64,000 nucleotides of DNA from Pyxicephalus adspersus (GCF_032062135.1 NC_092869.1:49396469-49460468); one strand, 5' to 3'; positions 13,601-28,373 are shown, counted from the stretch's first letter. Notes: generated from the letters alone by a model not told the origin. Translations and numbers: made by a program.

Positions 13601-16600
13601 GTAGGGCTCCAATTTTTTCTCTAATCTCACTAAAAGAAAGAATCCCTGCCAAGTTAGTAAAATTACAAATTCTATATAGGTCCTTTTCTACCCGCCAGGA
13701 GAAACACCTCGGTTTCTCTAGACCAGGAGGAAACAACGGGTTCCCAATTATAGAGCTTACTGGGCTATGACCAGACATAAGGCGCCCCGTATACTTAGTA
13801 GAATCCCATATTTTTAATGTCTCAATATTGGGTTGGTAATTTGGCGCCGTTGTACCTCTGGAATCCAGAGTAATGCTTCTACTGATATTGGTGCCACCAC
13901 TGTTTTCTCAATGAAAACCCATTAAGGAATATTTTTTTGGGCATGATATTGTAAAAAGGGAGTAACTTGGGCAGCCTTATAATATGAACTCAAATGCGGC
14001 AACGATAGGCCGCCCAAATTCCTAGATCGATATAAAGTATGTCTAGGGACTCGTGGGCGTTTTGCCCCGCAAATATATTTTAACATTTTACTTTATAGCA
14101 TTTTTTTTTTTTTGAAATTGTATTTTTATTGAAATTGTTCAATGGGGTACAGAAAAAAGAAGAGAGGGACGTAAATAAGGGGGGGTGGTAACACTTCTGA
14201 AATGCATCAAAAACAAATCCCAGAATCTAACCATAACATCATACCACAACAATTACACAAGGAATAAAAGTCTTTTATACAACTTGAAAAACAGAGGTGA
14301 AGAAAATATGACCAGGATCATATATCTGTCTCAATTTAAAGGACGAGCCCGCAGGCATCAGAAAGACAAATTAGTGTAGTGATGGTCCCATGCCTCCCAT
14401 ACCGTCTCAAATTTGACCAAGGTGTCCCTGATAAGTGCCGTAAGGTATTCCATAAGGCGGATCTCTTGGATCCGTGTGTATAAGTCCTCCAGGGAGGGGG
14501 GCAGTGTTGATTTCCATCTAGAGGCTATCAGTGTCCGGGCTGCAACCAGGATGTGGGACACCAGTTTACGAGACCCCAAAAGATGATAGAGAGGGTCCAA
14601 CGGTATATGTTGTTGGATCACCGTAGATATCAGATCATTAACTCGTGACCAATACGGTTGAATGAGGGGGCAAAACCAAAATATGTGTTCTATCGTACCA
14701 CGATGGGCCTCACACCTCCAACACATAGGATCAACTGTAGAAAACAGACGGTGAAGCACCGCTGGCGTATGATACCACCGTATCACAATTTTATACAGGT
14801 TCTCTTTATACAAGGCGCAAATAGAACTTTTATGCGCAGCCTCCCAAATGTCTAGCCAATCTTCAGATGTTAGAGACTGGCCAAGGATTGCCTCCCATTT
14901 GAGCATGTAATTAAATTTAGATGAGCCTGCCTGTGTAGAGACATGCAGAAGGCGGTAAATGGAGGAAATTGCTCCCTTGGTACAAGGGCCCTCCATACAC
15001 AGTCTCTCAAAAGCCGAAAGGGCCTGGAAGGTAGCTGAGGGTTGTAAAGACATAGCGTAATGCCGTATTTGTAGAAAGGCATAGAAAGAGGTCCGAGGCA
15101 AATCAAATTTATCCATTAACTCTGTAAAGGAAAGTAGCCTCCGCTCAACTGGATGTAGGATATGTCTAATCTGATACAAACCCCTTTCCCTCCAAGGACC
15201 AGCCATCGAACTCGAAAGGCTATCAGGCATTTGCGGGTTAAAGATTATGGAGGTTAACCGCGATGGAGTAGATGCTAAATCATATTTGGTTTTGCAAGCT
15301 CTCCAGAGGTTCCTCGTGAAGACCATAGGCCCCGTCAAGTCCGAGTCCCTCAGTAGCAAGGAGGAGCTCCACAACATAGCATTAGGATGAGCAGGGGCTA
15401 CCCATTCCGTCTCCAACTCTACACAAATACTAGGAGAAGATGGGGAGGTCCACTGCAAAATATGCCTTAAATGGGCCGCCTGATAATACTTATAAACATC
15501 TGGCGCCCCCAATCCTCCAATCTCTCTGGGAGAACATACAATATGTTGAGCTACTCTATGTCTTTTATAGGCCCAGATAAACTGTGGAAACTCCGTTTGG
15601 ACTCTTTTCAGAGCTGGAGGCGGCACCTTAACTGGTAGCATCTCAAAAAGAAAGTGCAATTTGGGGAGGAGCATCATTTTAACTGAGGCAATTCTCCCTA
15701 GCAACGACAGCGGGTGCATCCGCCACTTACTCAAATAATTAGTCACCTCCCGAAACAATGGGGGGAAGTTGCAGGAGTATAATTGAGCATAAGTGGGGGT
15801 AATACATGTCCCTAGATAGCGGAGGGAATGTTCCTGCCAGATAAAGGCAAAAGGGGCACGCAAGGACTGCAAATCCAGTGTGGGGATATGAAGCGGCAAA
15901 GCTTCTGATTTAGATGAATTAATCTTAAATCCTGCCACTTCACCATACATCCTCAGCTCGCTCCACAAATTGGGAAGAGAAACAAGCGGTTGGGATAAAG
16001 TCAAAAGGATATCATCCGCATATAAAGAAAGCCTATATTCTTTCCCTCTCACAGGAATCCCGTGTATATTGGGATTGGAGCGGATATAGGCCGCCAAAGG
16101 CTCCATACACAAGACAAAAAGCAGGGGCGACAAAGGGCAACCCTGCCTCGTTCCGTTTTTAATGGGGAACAAAGCGGAGGAAGCATGGGGAAGCTTAACT
16201 GAGGCCGATGGAGCCATGTACAGGGACTTAATTGCCCTCACAAAGGGTCCCGTGAAACCCATTCTGTGCAAGGTAGAGAAAGGGCCTTTTCGGCGTCCAA
16301 ACTAAGAATCAAGGAAGGGGATTTCCGCTTATTAATAATATATTATTAATTACCCTCCTGGTATTATCCCCAACCTGTCTGAATGGAATAAAACCTGTTT
16401 GATCCCCATGTACAAGAGCCGGGAGAAACCTAGACAATCTAGTAGCTAATATTTTGGTGAAAATTTTTCAGTCTGAGTTTGAAAGGGCTATCGGTCTATA
16501 ATTTGAGCACTCTAAGTGATCTTTGTCCGGTTTTGGTATCACTGTGATGTGGGACATCAACATTGAGGGAGGGACCGGTTTGCCTTTCATAAAATCATTA

Positions 16601-19600
16601 AAGACCTGGAGGAGATGTGAGGAGAGTTCCGGCAAAAATGTTTTATAATATAAATAGGGCAAGCCGTCCGGACCTGGGGCTTTAGAGGATGGAAGATGAG
16701 ATATAGTTGTCTCAAGTTCCTCCTCCGTGATGGGGGCATTAAGATGCTCTAGGTATTCGGGTTTAATCCTGGGGAGGTCAACTCGCGCCAGGAATGATTC
16801 AATATTAGGCTCCAAGGATCTACCCAGGAGGGCCTGGGCATTGTGGACCTTTTGATACAATTGTGAGTAAAAAGCTTCAAAACAGGAGGCAATTTGTTGG
16901 GGATCATAGCACACCAACCCGTTTTTATCCTTGATAGCCCCAGGAGAGGACTGCAACCGTCCATCCCTCAGCTTACGGGCAAGCAGCGAATCCGCTTTGT
17001 TACCCTTAAAATAATATTGCTGTCGGGTTCGCTGCATCTGCCAACCAACTGTCCTAAGCTCTAGGGCTCGTAGTTTAGATCGGAGAGTGGTTATTTTCCT
17101 CAGGAGACCCAAGGACGGTTGTGATGCATATTTCGCCTCAGCAGTCCTTAAGGCCCGTGTCGTAATCAAACGTTGCAAGTTAGAGTCCCTTTTCAACCTG
17201 GACCCCAGAGCAATACAATGACCCCTGAATACTGCTTTATGTGCCTCCCACAGCTTGGAAGAATGCGCAACTGAGCCCGCATTCTCCCGGAAAAAAGATT
17301 TTAAAGTGGTGGATAAGGAGGACTTGGTTTCTGGGTTTTTAGCCAAATATTCATTCAGCCGCCAATGGCAGATTCTCGTTGAAGCAAGAGAGAGGGTCAC
17401 TTCTAAAGTAATGGGAGCATGGTCAGACCAGGTGATTGGGTTGACCTCCGTGGAAATACTATTCCTCAGGAGAGGGAGATTAGTAAATAAATAGTCAATA
17501 CGGGTGTGTGTACCATGTGGTGGGGAAAAGAAGGAGAACTGCCTCCCAGATGGGTGTTGAATCCTCCAATTATCATGGTGATGGTGATACCGTCTGATCA
17601 ATTGTCTAAACACCCGGGATTGACTGATCACTTGCGCTGGGGGTTTGGACTGGAGTAGGGTATGTCTATCTTGAGCAGGTGAGAAGACCAAATTAAAGTC
17701 ACCTCCCACAATCAAATATGTGTGATCAAGGAGGGACAAAACCTTGCTGAGAAATTGAGTCTGGCCGTTATTAGGGGCATAAACATTACAAAGCGTGATA
17801 GTCGCACCTTGTATATTCCCATTCAAAATAAGGTATCTCCCTTCAGCATCAAGTATAGATTTAGTGAGTACAAAATGAAGTGAATCCTTCAGGAGGATGG
17901 CTACTCCGGCCTTTTTCTTACAAGGGGAGTTGGCCAAATAAGACTGCTGATAAATTCTGGAGGAAAAACCCAACGAGCCCGTATTATCAAAATGGGTCTC
18001 CTGTAGGAATATAATATCAGGGGATAACCGTTTAAATTCCTGTAGGGCTAGCTTTATTTTTTTATTAGAATTTAGCCCCCGGACATTAAAGGACAAAATC
18101 TTAGCAGCCATTTAGACAAAAAGGAGACCTGGACATCGCTGATAGAATCCCCTCTGTACTGGCATGTCTTGGTAGAATCCGGCGAGAAAATCTGCAAAAC
18201 CACCCACCAACATACATAAGGTTACATGGAAAAAAGAGAGAGGGAGAAAGAAAAAAGGGACATATAACCACATAACAAAAAAAAATACATATAGAAAACC
18301 AAATGGTGAAAGCAAACCAGTGAATTAACAATCACCTAACAGCGAAAGGACAGGGATCAGCATCCGCTGGTCCCTGCCCACCCCTTAGTGCAAGCAGGAA
18401 ACAACCTTGTAAAGCGGATGCACATCTCCATCCAAAGGGACCATAGACCCAAAGGGCAAGCAGATAAAAACCAAAAATCTCCATGACTAACATCAAAAGA
18501 TCAGCCGACGCCGGCCAACAGCAGTGTCAAGCCACCGGGGTGAGCCCGAGACCCCCCCGGCAATTGCCGGAGGACATCCCGAGCCCCCCCCAGGACTATA
18601 GCTAGCTCGGGCATTCCAGTAGGTAAGGCACATAAACAATATAAATTCAGTGTAGCAGGGAAAACCTTTTACACCGTCAACCAAGGTTAAGAATCTGAGA
18701 ACAGGTGATCCCCAAAAAAAGAGAAATAAGAAATCATCAAGGCATAGTGAAAAAACATTATAGTGCAATATAACAAAGAGTCAGGTAAACATAACAGTTC
18801 ATGTTCCTGACAATATAAAGGCACCACACAGTATGGTTGACTGCGATTACTATGGAGTAAGGCAGAAGATCTGCCAGCTGGAGGAGTAGACTCTCGCCGA
18901 CTAGTACCGGATTTCCTCTTGGAGACTACTGGTTGCCATGGTGGGGAGCGGGGACGCCCCGGGTCCTCTCTCTCCCATCCCGGCAGATGCGGGCATGTTA
19001 TCCTCAAATCTTTACAAAAGGAATTTAAGTCCTCAGGGGACCGTAATGTAACAGTCCTGCCCTCATGGCGCACCGAGAGACTGAAAGGGAAACCCCACCG
19101 ATATGGGATACGGCCATCTCTTAGGACAGTCAGTAATGGTTGAAGAAGGCGGCGTTGTTGCAGTGTATGCCAGGACAAGTCCTGAAACAGCTGGAGAGGG
19201 GCCCCATCAAATTCGAGATTACGCATGTTTCTGGAGGTAGCCATGATTTCATCTTTCAGGTCCACATCTATCAATTGGCAGATAACATCTCTAGGTCTGG
19301 TGGCAGTCCCCGGTTGCTTGGATGTTCGAAAGGCTCTATGAATTTGCACCTCACGGGGGGCTAATCGCCCCTGGACCCGCGCAAAGAAAGCTTGTAGAAC
19401 TGGTTTAAGATCACTATCATGGGTGGCCTCAGGTCAACCTCGCACTCTAATATTATTCCTACGGGATTTGTTATCCATATCTTCCAGTAAAAGCTGAAGT
19501 TCTCTTATCTTTTGATCGTGTCCCTCAGCTTTATGGGAGAGCGCGGTAATGTCCTCGTTAGCATGGTGGACAGTGTCATCCAGGTCATCAACTCGACCAG

Positions 19601-22600
19601 CCAGAGATTGCAGGTCAGCACGCAGTGCCCCAATTTCAGTGCGACAAGTGGCCTGCACATCCGCCACTAGTTTATGAAAATCATCTTTAGTTGGCAGAGA
19701 TTGTAGGTACTGAAGCCATGAGGGATTAGAACAAGCGCCTTGTGGAGCAAATCCCTCTTCCCCCCACTGCGGAGGACTAAAGAGGGCCTTGTGCCCTGTG
19801 ACTCTATCAGCCTTCCAATGTCCAGCAGCAACAGGGGTGCCATCCCTGGGATCTGGAGATAATGTGGGCGTGTCCTGATTGAGCCCCTTCAGAGATTGTG
19901 CAGGGGGATCGTCTTGGGTGGGTAAAACAGTCCCCCCTTGTACTGATTGTTGTGTGGCCCCATCCCCCCTTGAGGAGGCCGCAGGGGAGCAAGATCCCCT
20001 TGTGTGCACGGGTGGACTCACCGGTTCTGGTGTCGGGGACCTGGAGCCACGGGAGGAAGACAGCTCCGATTCCTCTCCGGCTGTGGAATGCGCCGCCGGT
20101 TGTGCGTCCCCGTCATCTGGCGCAGGCGGCTGAATCCTCTCTCCTCGCCACCACATGTGCGGGGAGGGAGTCGGTGCCATCTTGCCCGAGGCGGGGGGTG
20201 CCGGCAAGGAATCCGGAATATAAGCCCTAATTGAGGGCTGTGCAGAGTTCTGAAGCGGTGCTGGGGTAGAGGGGAACCTCCCCACTCTAGCCTTCTTTTA
20301 CTTGCCCATGGATGGGTGAGAGAATGCCCGATTTGTAGTAGATTGTGGCCGGCGTCCTCGGAGCTCCCGAGCTATACAGCCATCACGCTCGCCGGTCAGG
20401 CCACGCCCCCCTTTATAGCATTTTTAATACATGGTTAGCATAGCTAATAGAAGAACTCTCATAGGATATAGGAACTTTGGTAACCAGGACATCTTTATGG
20501 AGCTATACGGCCCAACCATGAGATTTGATAGCGTTTCCATGTTTCCAATAAACTTATCAGGTGTTTCACCAAATCAGGGATTTTAATGCTAAGTCTTTTT
20601 GACTCCCATTGACAGGGAAAGGATTCTTTAGGCAATTTTACCACTTCCATTGATTACATTTTGAGCTATTTACCTGGAGCCCTGAGAAGGCCTAAAAACC
20701 TTCCATTACCTTCATCAAATTGGGCAAAGTTACCATGGGGTTCGTCAGACTAAGGAGAATATCATCTGCAAAAAGGCAGAGTTTGTGTTGTTCCCTGTTT
20801 ATCTCTACACCCTGAATGTAAACATTATTTTGAATAGCTATAGCCAGGGGTTCTACTGCATGCAAAAAGCAGTGGCGACAGTGGGCAACCCTGCCTGGTG
20901 CCCCTGCCTATAGAGAAACGTTCTAAACGATAGCCCATATATTGTATAAATGCCTTAGGGGAATCATACAGTGAGGATACCCATTTACAAAAGTTCTCTC
21001 CAAAGCCCTATTTGTTTAATAGTGATATAAGATATGGCCAGTATACTTAGTCAAACGTTTTGCTTATATCCCAGCTCAGCAAAAAAGCTGATGTCTTATT
21101 TTGTTTAGCTTGTTGGAATAAATGCAATATCCTCCGTGTGTTGTCTCCCGCTTGCCGTCTGGGTATAAAGCCTGTTTGGTCAGCCGACAATAAGTCGCCT
21201 AAGTATCTTCCAATCAGGCTGCCAAGATTGTCGCCCGAATCTTTGCGTCCAGATTAAGAAGAGAAATCAGCCTATAACTAGACCAATTCATTGCATCAGT
21301 AGAAGGGTTTGGTAACATACAGATGGCTACTTTCAACATGCTGGAATCAAGGGCTTCCCCCTTCAAAATCCCATTAAATGTCTCCACCAGGTAAGGTCCT
21401 AATATTTGCTGGTATTTTTTTTTAATATACTGCCGTGAACCCATCAGGTCCTGGTCTCTTATTGGGTTTAGGATCCCCAATAGCTTTGGTCACTTCCAAC
21501 AAAGTAATAGGGGCTTCCATAATTTCCAGTCTACTAGCATTACTTTTTGGAAGGTTTATAGACTAAAAAATAGTTTCCAAAGCTCTCTTATCAAAAGAAC
21601 GTGGGGTTTGGTACAGTTTTTGCAGATGTTTATAAAATTCCTGCAATATATACATTGGATTACTAGTGGGTCCAATCTCATTGACCCTAAGTCTATAGGT
21701 ATTTGGGTGTCTTTCCCTATTTGCCAATAATGTATGCATTTTATTACTGTATCTATAAAATTTATTATTTGACCATCTCAATGTGTTCTCAGCGATAGAT
21801 GCTGTACAAAGATTCAATTGTGTACGAGCCTCCTCCATTTGTCATCTTATACTCTTATTTAATGAAGCTTTGTACTGTGTACGCAACTCTTCATATTTGG
21901 ATTCTAACTCCATTACCCTTGCCCTACCTTTCTTTTTAATCTGTATGAGCCGTCCCCTTACCACCATCTTATGCGCTGCCAATAGCATAACAGGTGATAT
22001 CATGGGTTGTTGGTTTAATGAAAAGTACTCAACCAAAATCCCTTGTACTTTTTAGTCCACTTAAGGGTTACTGAGCAAAGAGTCATCTAACATCTAAACA
22101 TATCAGGCTTAGGAAAAAGGGAAGACATCATAGCCCAAACTGCGTCATGGTCTGACCATGAGACTGCCAAAATAGCACAAGATAAAACCAAAGGCAATCC
22201 TTTTTGATGTATTAAAATATGGTCAATACGGGTAAATAATTGATGAGGATGAGAAAAATATGTATACTCCATTTCTTTAGGGCGTAATTCCCTCCACTCA
22301 TCTGACAGCATTTCAGATTTCCAGATACAACAGAATCCATGTTTTTTTCTTGTCCATACTTGGTATTAGTGGAACATTGGTATCACCACACATCATCAAA
22401 TAGCCCTGCGTATTTTTGCGCAACAAAGTCATCAGCTGTTCAAAAAAAAATGCAATTTATTATCATTTGGAGCATAGTAGGACACCAATGTCACTTTGGT
22501 GTCATTTAATGTTCCAACCAATATTAAGTATCGACCATCTTCATCCACCACCTTTCTGTCCAATTAAATTGACACTGTTTTCCTAAAGCCAATAAGCACC

Positions 22601-25600
22601 CCTCTACGTTTTACTCAGGCATTTAAGTGAATCTGTGGCCTTACGCTCCTTAGTCCTCTTTTGCTGGTGTACTTTGGATATTCATGATATTGAAGGATTA
22701 GGATTTTCCACATGGCCTGATTTCTCATATTGATCACAGGCATAAAGTCCCATTTCCTGCAACTGATTTCTAGCGAAGAGATAGCTTGTAACTCACCCCC
22801 ATATGTAAGTAACAATTTGAAGGGGAAGCCCCGTCTATAAGAGATCTGCTGGTTCTGTAGAATCTGAAGAAATGGTTTCATCTCTCTGCTTCGCAATATC
22901 GTTGGTAATATTGACCTTGAAAAGTGAGGGGTTCCTTCTTTCTGGCTGCCTTCATTATCGCATCTTTAACATAAGGGTAATGCAATTTAACCACGTTAAT
23001 CCTTGGTGGACCATCAACTTTTGGTTTTACTAATGTGCGGTGTGCACGATCCAATTCTAACTTTTCCACCGCTATCTCAGGACATATTTCACTAAAAAGG
23101 GCAGTCACTGTTGTATTGAGATCGATTATGCTTTCTGGTAAGCCACGTATACGGAGGTTAGAGCGGCAGGCCCTATTCTCATAGTCCTCCATCTTATGAT
23201 GTAAAAGCTGCACCTCTTGTTTCAAATACTCAATATCCTCTTCATGCCCCTCTAGGACAGTGGTAACATCATATACTCGCCCCTCTAGTTGTACTGTACG
23301 TTGGCCCAACTCTCTTAGCTCCTTTGTAAAATGCTCTGTATATTTCTTAGTAGTCCTTTCAAATGCCGTATGTAACATTACTGAATCTGAGAACTGTTCA
23401 ACTGATGCTGGTGTTGAGGGCAGGCTTCCTGTATACATCTCTGGTTCACTAGAGCACATGTGAGGAGAGGAATCCGCCATCTTGGCTTTACTGCATGTTG
23501 AAGCTGCCTGTGTTATCACACGCTGCTGCCTACTCTTACTGTAAGTCGGCATCTGCGTTCTCCTACCGCAAGCCTCTGCTCCTCACTCAGGAAGCCTCCC
23601 GGAGCCAGAACCGCCGCCTGATGTGCCCGCTACAGTCTTGTTTGTCCCGGTTTAGAGCAGAGCTGGCTCAGGACTCTAACATCTGCCTGGTCCGCGCATG
23701 CGCCCCCCACTGTATTGCATACTGACCCACAGTAAGCGACCCTTGGCTAAGATGCAGGAGCACGCAGGTTGCGTTTTTCATCAAACACCTTTCTGAAGAG
23801 GCTTAAGAAGTCTTCAATATTGCTGGTAACTGGATCCTTTCTTTCCCAGAGTGGGGATGCCCATGCCAGAGCTTCTCCAGACTGCAAGGAGATGAATTAT
23901 GCCACTTTGGCCCGGTCAGTGGGGAAGTTATGTGGCTAAAACTCAAAATGGATGCTGCACTGATTGAAGCCATGGCAGGTCTTGGGGTCCCCAGAGAATC
24001 GCTGTGGAGGTGGCAAGTTTAATGCAGAGGCCACTGTGAGGGCAGGAGGTTGGGCCTGGGCTAGTTGTACAGCCGATGCACTGGGAGAAACAAGCAGCTG
24101 ATCCAGGCGAGCAGAAAGTGCATGAAGCTGGCGAAGCACCTGGATTTCGGTAGCTTCCTGGGCGTCAAGCCTCTGGGAGAGTAACTGGTTGGAGCCTGCT
24201 GAGGTCTGGGAAGATGTAGTCATAGTTTGTGCAAACTGTCACACATGGAGGGACAGGACCACTAGGGGGTGGTTTGCACGGAGGTGGTGTGAGGCCTGAG
24301 AAGGGCCAAGGCGCAGAGTCTAAGCAGTAACCAGGTTTTCTCCAGAGCCTATGAATACAGCCTCTAGAATACAGAAATCAGAGAAATTCATGGTGGACTC
24401 AACAGTGGCAAGGTGCCCAGGTCCTGTGGCTCCAGAACAAGCCTAAATCGTTACCCGTTAACCATTGTGCTTGACAGTTAGTACCACTTAGTTCTCGTAT
24501 TTCCAAAGGATATTATTGCAGAAGTCTTTTGGTTTGTTCAGATGCATCCGTGCTGCCATGTTCGTTTTAGAGAAAAGAGACTTTCTACTGGCAGACTTTC
24601 TACTGGCAAACCTTCTAAACAAGCCATACATGTTCAGACTTTTTCTAACTGTATTCTCATGAGCTTTAACATTTACAATACTAATTAAGGTGTGTAGCGT
24701 CTGAGATGGAGCTCTTGGGGTTTTTCAGTCCCTCTGCTCATTACATAGTCTGACCGTGCAGTGGATTCGCTGGGACTTCCACTGATGGGAAGATTGACAA
24801 CTGTCTTGAATGTATCCCACTTGTGAATAATCTTTCTCACTATAGAATGATGGACTTCGATGTGTTTGAAATGGCCTTCTCACCCTTTCCAGATTGATGG
24901 GCATCAACAATTGTTTATTTAAGATCATCACTGTTGTCTTCCCTTCATGAAATTTTGTTAACACACACCTGAATGTTTCACACAACCAAACTGCCAAAAG
25001 TTCTGCTTTTTTAGGGTGGTCACACTTGCTGATGATTCCTTTAGAAAGTGCATTTGATGAGCAGCACCTGGCTGCTACTTATCATCTAAATTTCTATAAA
25101 AGTAGTAAGGGTGTAATAAATTTTCACACACTGCTTCTGCATTTTGACTTTGTTAATAAATAATGACTCAGTATATTATATCATGTTTTGTTCATCTGCG
25201 GTTGTATAAATACTTGCCCCCCCCCCAATGGTTCCCCCTGCTGTTCAGTGCGTGATCAGGTGACGTAGCCTGAAGAATGAATAAGAAAGCAGCACCTAGA
25301 GCTTCGTCGGTGCTGGGATGTAGGAGAATTCCAAGACATAGCAAGACCAAATCAAGGTCAGGTATGGAGGGATTGGGGGCTCTGGGGAACTAAAGGTAAG
25401 ATGGATTTTTATATTTTAATGACAATTCCACTGTAAACTTTGGAATTGAAAGAGATTGTACTTTAACTCTACCTTTTTCTGAATACACAATTTGCCAGCT
25501 CATACACTTACCCAACTGGGTGTTTACAAACTTATTGATATACTAACCTGGCAGCTTATATGGCATAAATGTGCCCCGTCCTTGCAGGTCAGAAACTTAC

Positions 25601-28373
25601 ACAGGTGTCCCACCCTGGCTGTCTACCTGCTTGTACCATATTTGGGGCTTCCATGACTGAGCCTACTATTTACATCTTCATGGAAGTCATATATCTGTGT
25701 CACACTATTAAAGATCCAGAGCAGTGTTATACATTTAATGCATCTCAGAAGTAGATTTGCAGTACATATGGTATACAGGGCTCTTAGTTTCATTTCTTTC
25801 CATTATTCAGATTCTGCTTTGGAGCTGGATGGAGAAATCTTTGAGTCAGTAAAGCCTGGTCTTTCTGCTTATGCCAATAAGCCAGAGAAGGTAAGACGAA
25901 CTTGGTTGTCTGTGGTTAACAACCCTGGCATTTTTTGTGTGAGTGAATGCATCATACAGTTAGTTTATAAAATGTACATAAGGCTGTAAAAAACATTCCT
26001 TGCATAAGTTAAAACATAAATAGTTAGCAAAACTGTCCACTCAAATTGCAATCTGATTGTTCTGTGTGGTGGACAGGTCTAACTGATTGCAAGTAATTGA
26101 ACAGTTTGTGTAGAAGCTATTTGTGTAATAGAGAAAAGCATTATTGTGTAATGAAATGTGTATCATGTAAATATATGATGGAACAACGCGTGGCATTTTA
26201 TGTGTTGGGTATCAAGAACTGCATGTCATAGAGAGGTCATAGAACAGCAATGCCTGATAGGTATAAGAAAGGTTTTGAGTTTTCTTTTTTCAGATGGAAT
26301 GGCAAATAGTTTAACCCGTGTTTTTCAAATAGTGTACACCATTGACAAGATTTCTTCTCACGTCCTATCCTTTCCTCGCAAGAAATCACGAAATCTCTCC
26401 AAAGTTAAAGAAACGCCCTTCTTGTTAGTTGTCTTCTCAACAAGTGTCCTTTTAAGCAGAATATTCCTCTGGTTCAATTTTGTTGATGGCAATAAAACCC
26501 CTACAGAGGTTGTATACCCATAATCTGTAAGTACCTCACCTGTGCCCTGGTCTCTGCCCTATACAGTGATGCTTAGATTGGGGGAGGGCAGAAGTAAAGC
26601 CAGTCTTGTGTGATGCAAAACTGAACTGACTTGAAAATTGTCGATTACAGTGTGCAGATGCTGTTCGTTCATTATTGCACCTAGCGCAGGACGCTATTCC
26701 ATCCTCCCACTGGAAGAAAACTGCTCTGATACTAAAAGCTACTGCAGGCTTCCGACTGCTTCCCGTAGATCAGGCTGAAGGTCTGCTTTCTGAGGTGAGG
26801 CTGATATATGGGTAGGGGCATGGACGGCCTGTATACGTTATTTTTGTACATGACTAGGGAGCAGGATGCATGGCCTGGGGACATAGTGTGAATACATGAC
26901 TTTCATATACAGAGTTTGTAACATGGATTGCTTTTATCTTGTGTGGTACATAGATTAAATGTGTAGCTTTGGGTACATGGCCTAGGTCTTGGGGATATGG
27001 CTTGGGTGGATGGGATGTTTTCTATAGGTCATGAACATGTTTCAATTCCAACTTGTTTAGGTGAGAAAAGTCTTCAAAGCTTCTCCTTTTCTAGTACCGG
27101 AAAATAGCGTCACCATCCTTGATGGAACAGATGAAGGTAGAAATACAAAAATATCATATACAATTACCATTACCAACCCATTTTATATTGTTATTACTGA
27201 CCCATGGAGATCTGCAGAGTATTGTTCTGTCACAACTACTTCCTGACCAATACATATTATTTATAAATCCTAATATTTATTTTTTTCACTAGATTTGATC
27301 ATTGACCCCTCTAGTGTTTTGTGCACCATTGATTTGTTCTCTCTAGAATACAATTGTACACAACAAGGTTATACACAAGCTACCAGAGTTATTACAGTAT
27401 TCTCATGTCTTTTCTCCCTAGGAATATTAGCCTGGATCTCTGTGAATTTTCTTACAGGTAAATCCAGGCAGAATACTTTTATATGTATGGTTTGTGGTAC
27501 AGTAAATGTGTTTAGTGTACTGTAGGCCAGTGGTACAGTTGAGTCTGTAAGTTTGTGTGTGTGTAGTGTAGGTTGGTGGTGTGTGTGTGTGTGTGTGGGG
27601 GGGGGGTTACAGGTCAGCTCTGTCTTGTGTCTATTTGTGGTGTGTAGTGTAAGTAGGTGGTACAGTAGGGTCAGATGTCAATGTGTAAAGTTTAGGTGAG
27701 TTTCATAGTCTGGTCAGCATGATTATTTGTGTAGTTGTGGTGGGTTGTACAATTGGGTCTGTAAATCTGTGTGTTTAGTGAAGGTGAGTGGTACAGCCAG
27801 GTCATTATTTCTGTATGTGGTCTAGGTGGGTGGTACAGTCAGGCCTGTCTAGTGTAGGTGGGTTTACAGAAAGGTATGTATTTCTGTGTACTATTGTATA
27901 AGTAAGTGGTACAGTTAGGTCTTAATGCCTGTGTGTGGTGTAGGTGGGGAGTACAATTTGATTTGTATGCCTGTGTATGTGTAGTTCAGGAGGGTTGTCA
28001 GTATGTCTCTGTGTGTAGTGTAAAAGAGTTCTACTCCTGGGTCAGTATGTCTGTGTGTGTATTGTATGGGGGTGATACATTTCAATTAGTAAATCTGTGT
28101 GTTTAATGTAGATGACTTGTACAATTGTCTAAAACAAATGTCTATGTGTGCGTGTAGTGTAGGTAGAGTCAGGCAGTATGTCTTTGTGTCACATGGTGGG
28201 TGGTACAATCACTTCTTTATGTCAGTGTATGCGGGTGACATAATTGGGTCAGTATGTCTGTTTGTGTAGTGTAAATGTATTATACATTCAGGCACAATGT
28301 GGTCACTGTTTGTACTGTAGATGAGTTGCACAGTCCTGCCAGTATGCCTATGTAATGTATTATTAATATTATT

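Larger units (their letters stand above)
11709..14090 (-). mobile_element. Older L1 retrotransposon, 3' part
   Basis: Minus-strand L1 lying between two copies of the 12-bp target-site duplication TATTGCATACTG. Its 3' end is at 11709, with a decayed A-rich tail (complement of TTTCAGTTTCTTTATTAG). The 3' UTR region (11720-12950) holds a separate TTAA MITE. ORF2 C-terminal remnants occupy 12988-14090. The element is interrupted at 14091 by the younger L1 and continues at 20411. Confidence 0.88.
14106..20410 (-). mobile_element. Young, essentially full-length L1 retrotransposon
   Basis: 6.3 kb on the minus strand. The 5' end is GGGGGGCGTGGCCTGAC at 20410, and the 3' end is a poly(A) tail visible as T's at 14106-14113. 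Both sides carry the identical 15-bp target-site duplication CTTTATAGCATTTTT (14091-14105 and 20411-20425). ORF1 and ORF2 are each nearly complete, with only a few lesions. It landed inside ORF2 of the older L1, which continues on both sides in the same orientation. Confidence 0.94.
20411..23712 (-). mobile_element. Older L1 retrotransposon, 5' part
   Basis: Continuation of the older L1 upstream of the young insertion. On the minus strand it runs from a GC-rich 5' region (23560-23712), through ORF1 (23552-22615), to ORF2 endonuclease and RT (about 22560-20426). The outer boundary at 23712 abuts the second copy of TATTGCATACTG (23713-23724). It is far more decayed than the inner L1. Confidence 0.88.

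Noticed and set aside
19879..20234. Plus-strand frames of 76-110 codons with high GC
   Set aside because: They are antisense shadows of the young L1 ORF1 head region.
26200..26523. 107-codon plus-strand frame in ENTPD5 intron 2
   Set aside because: No recognisable domain and no fit to the ENTPD5 family. The frame from exon 2 joins in phase to exon 3 at 26651, so it is not an exon.
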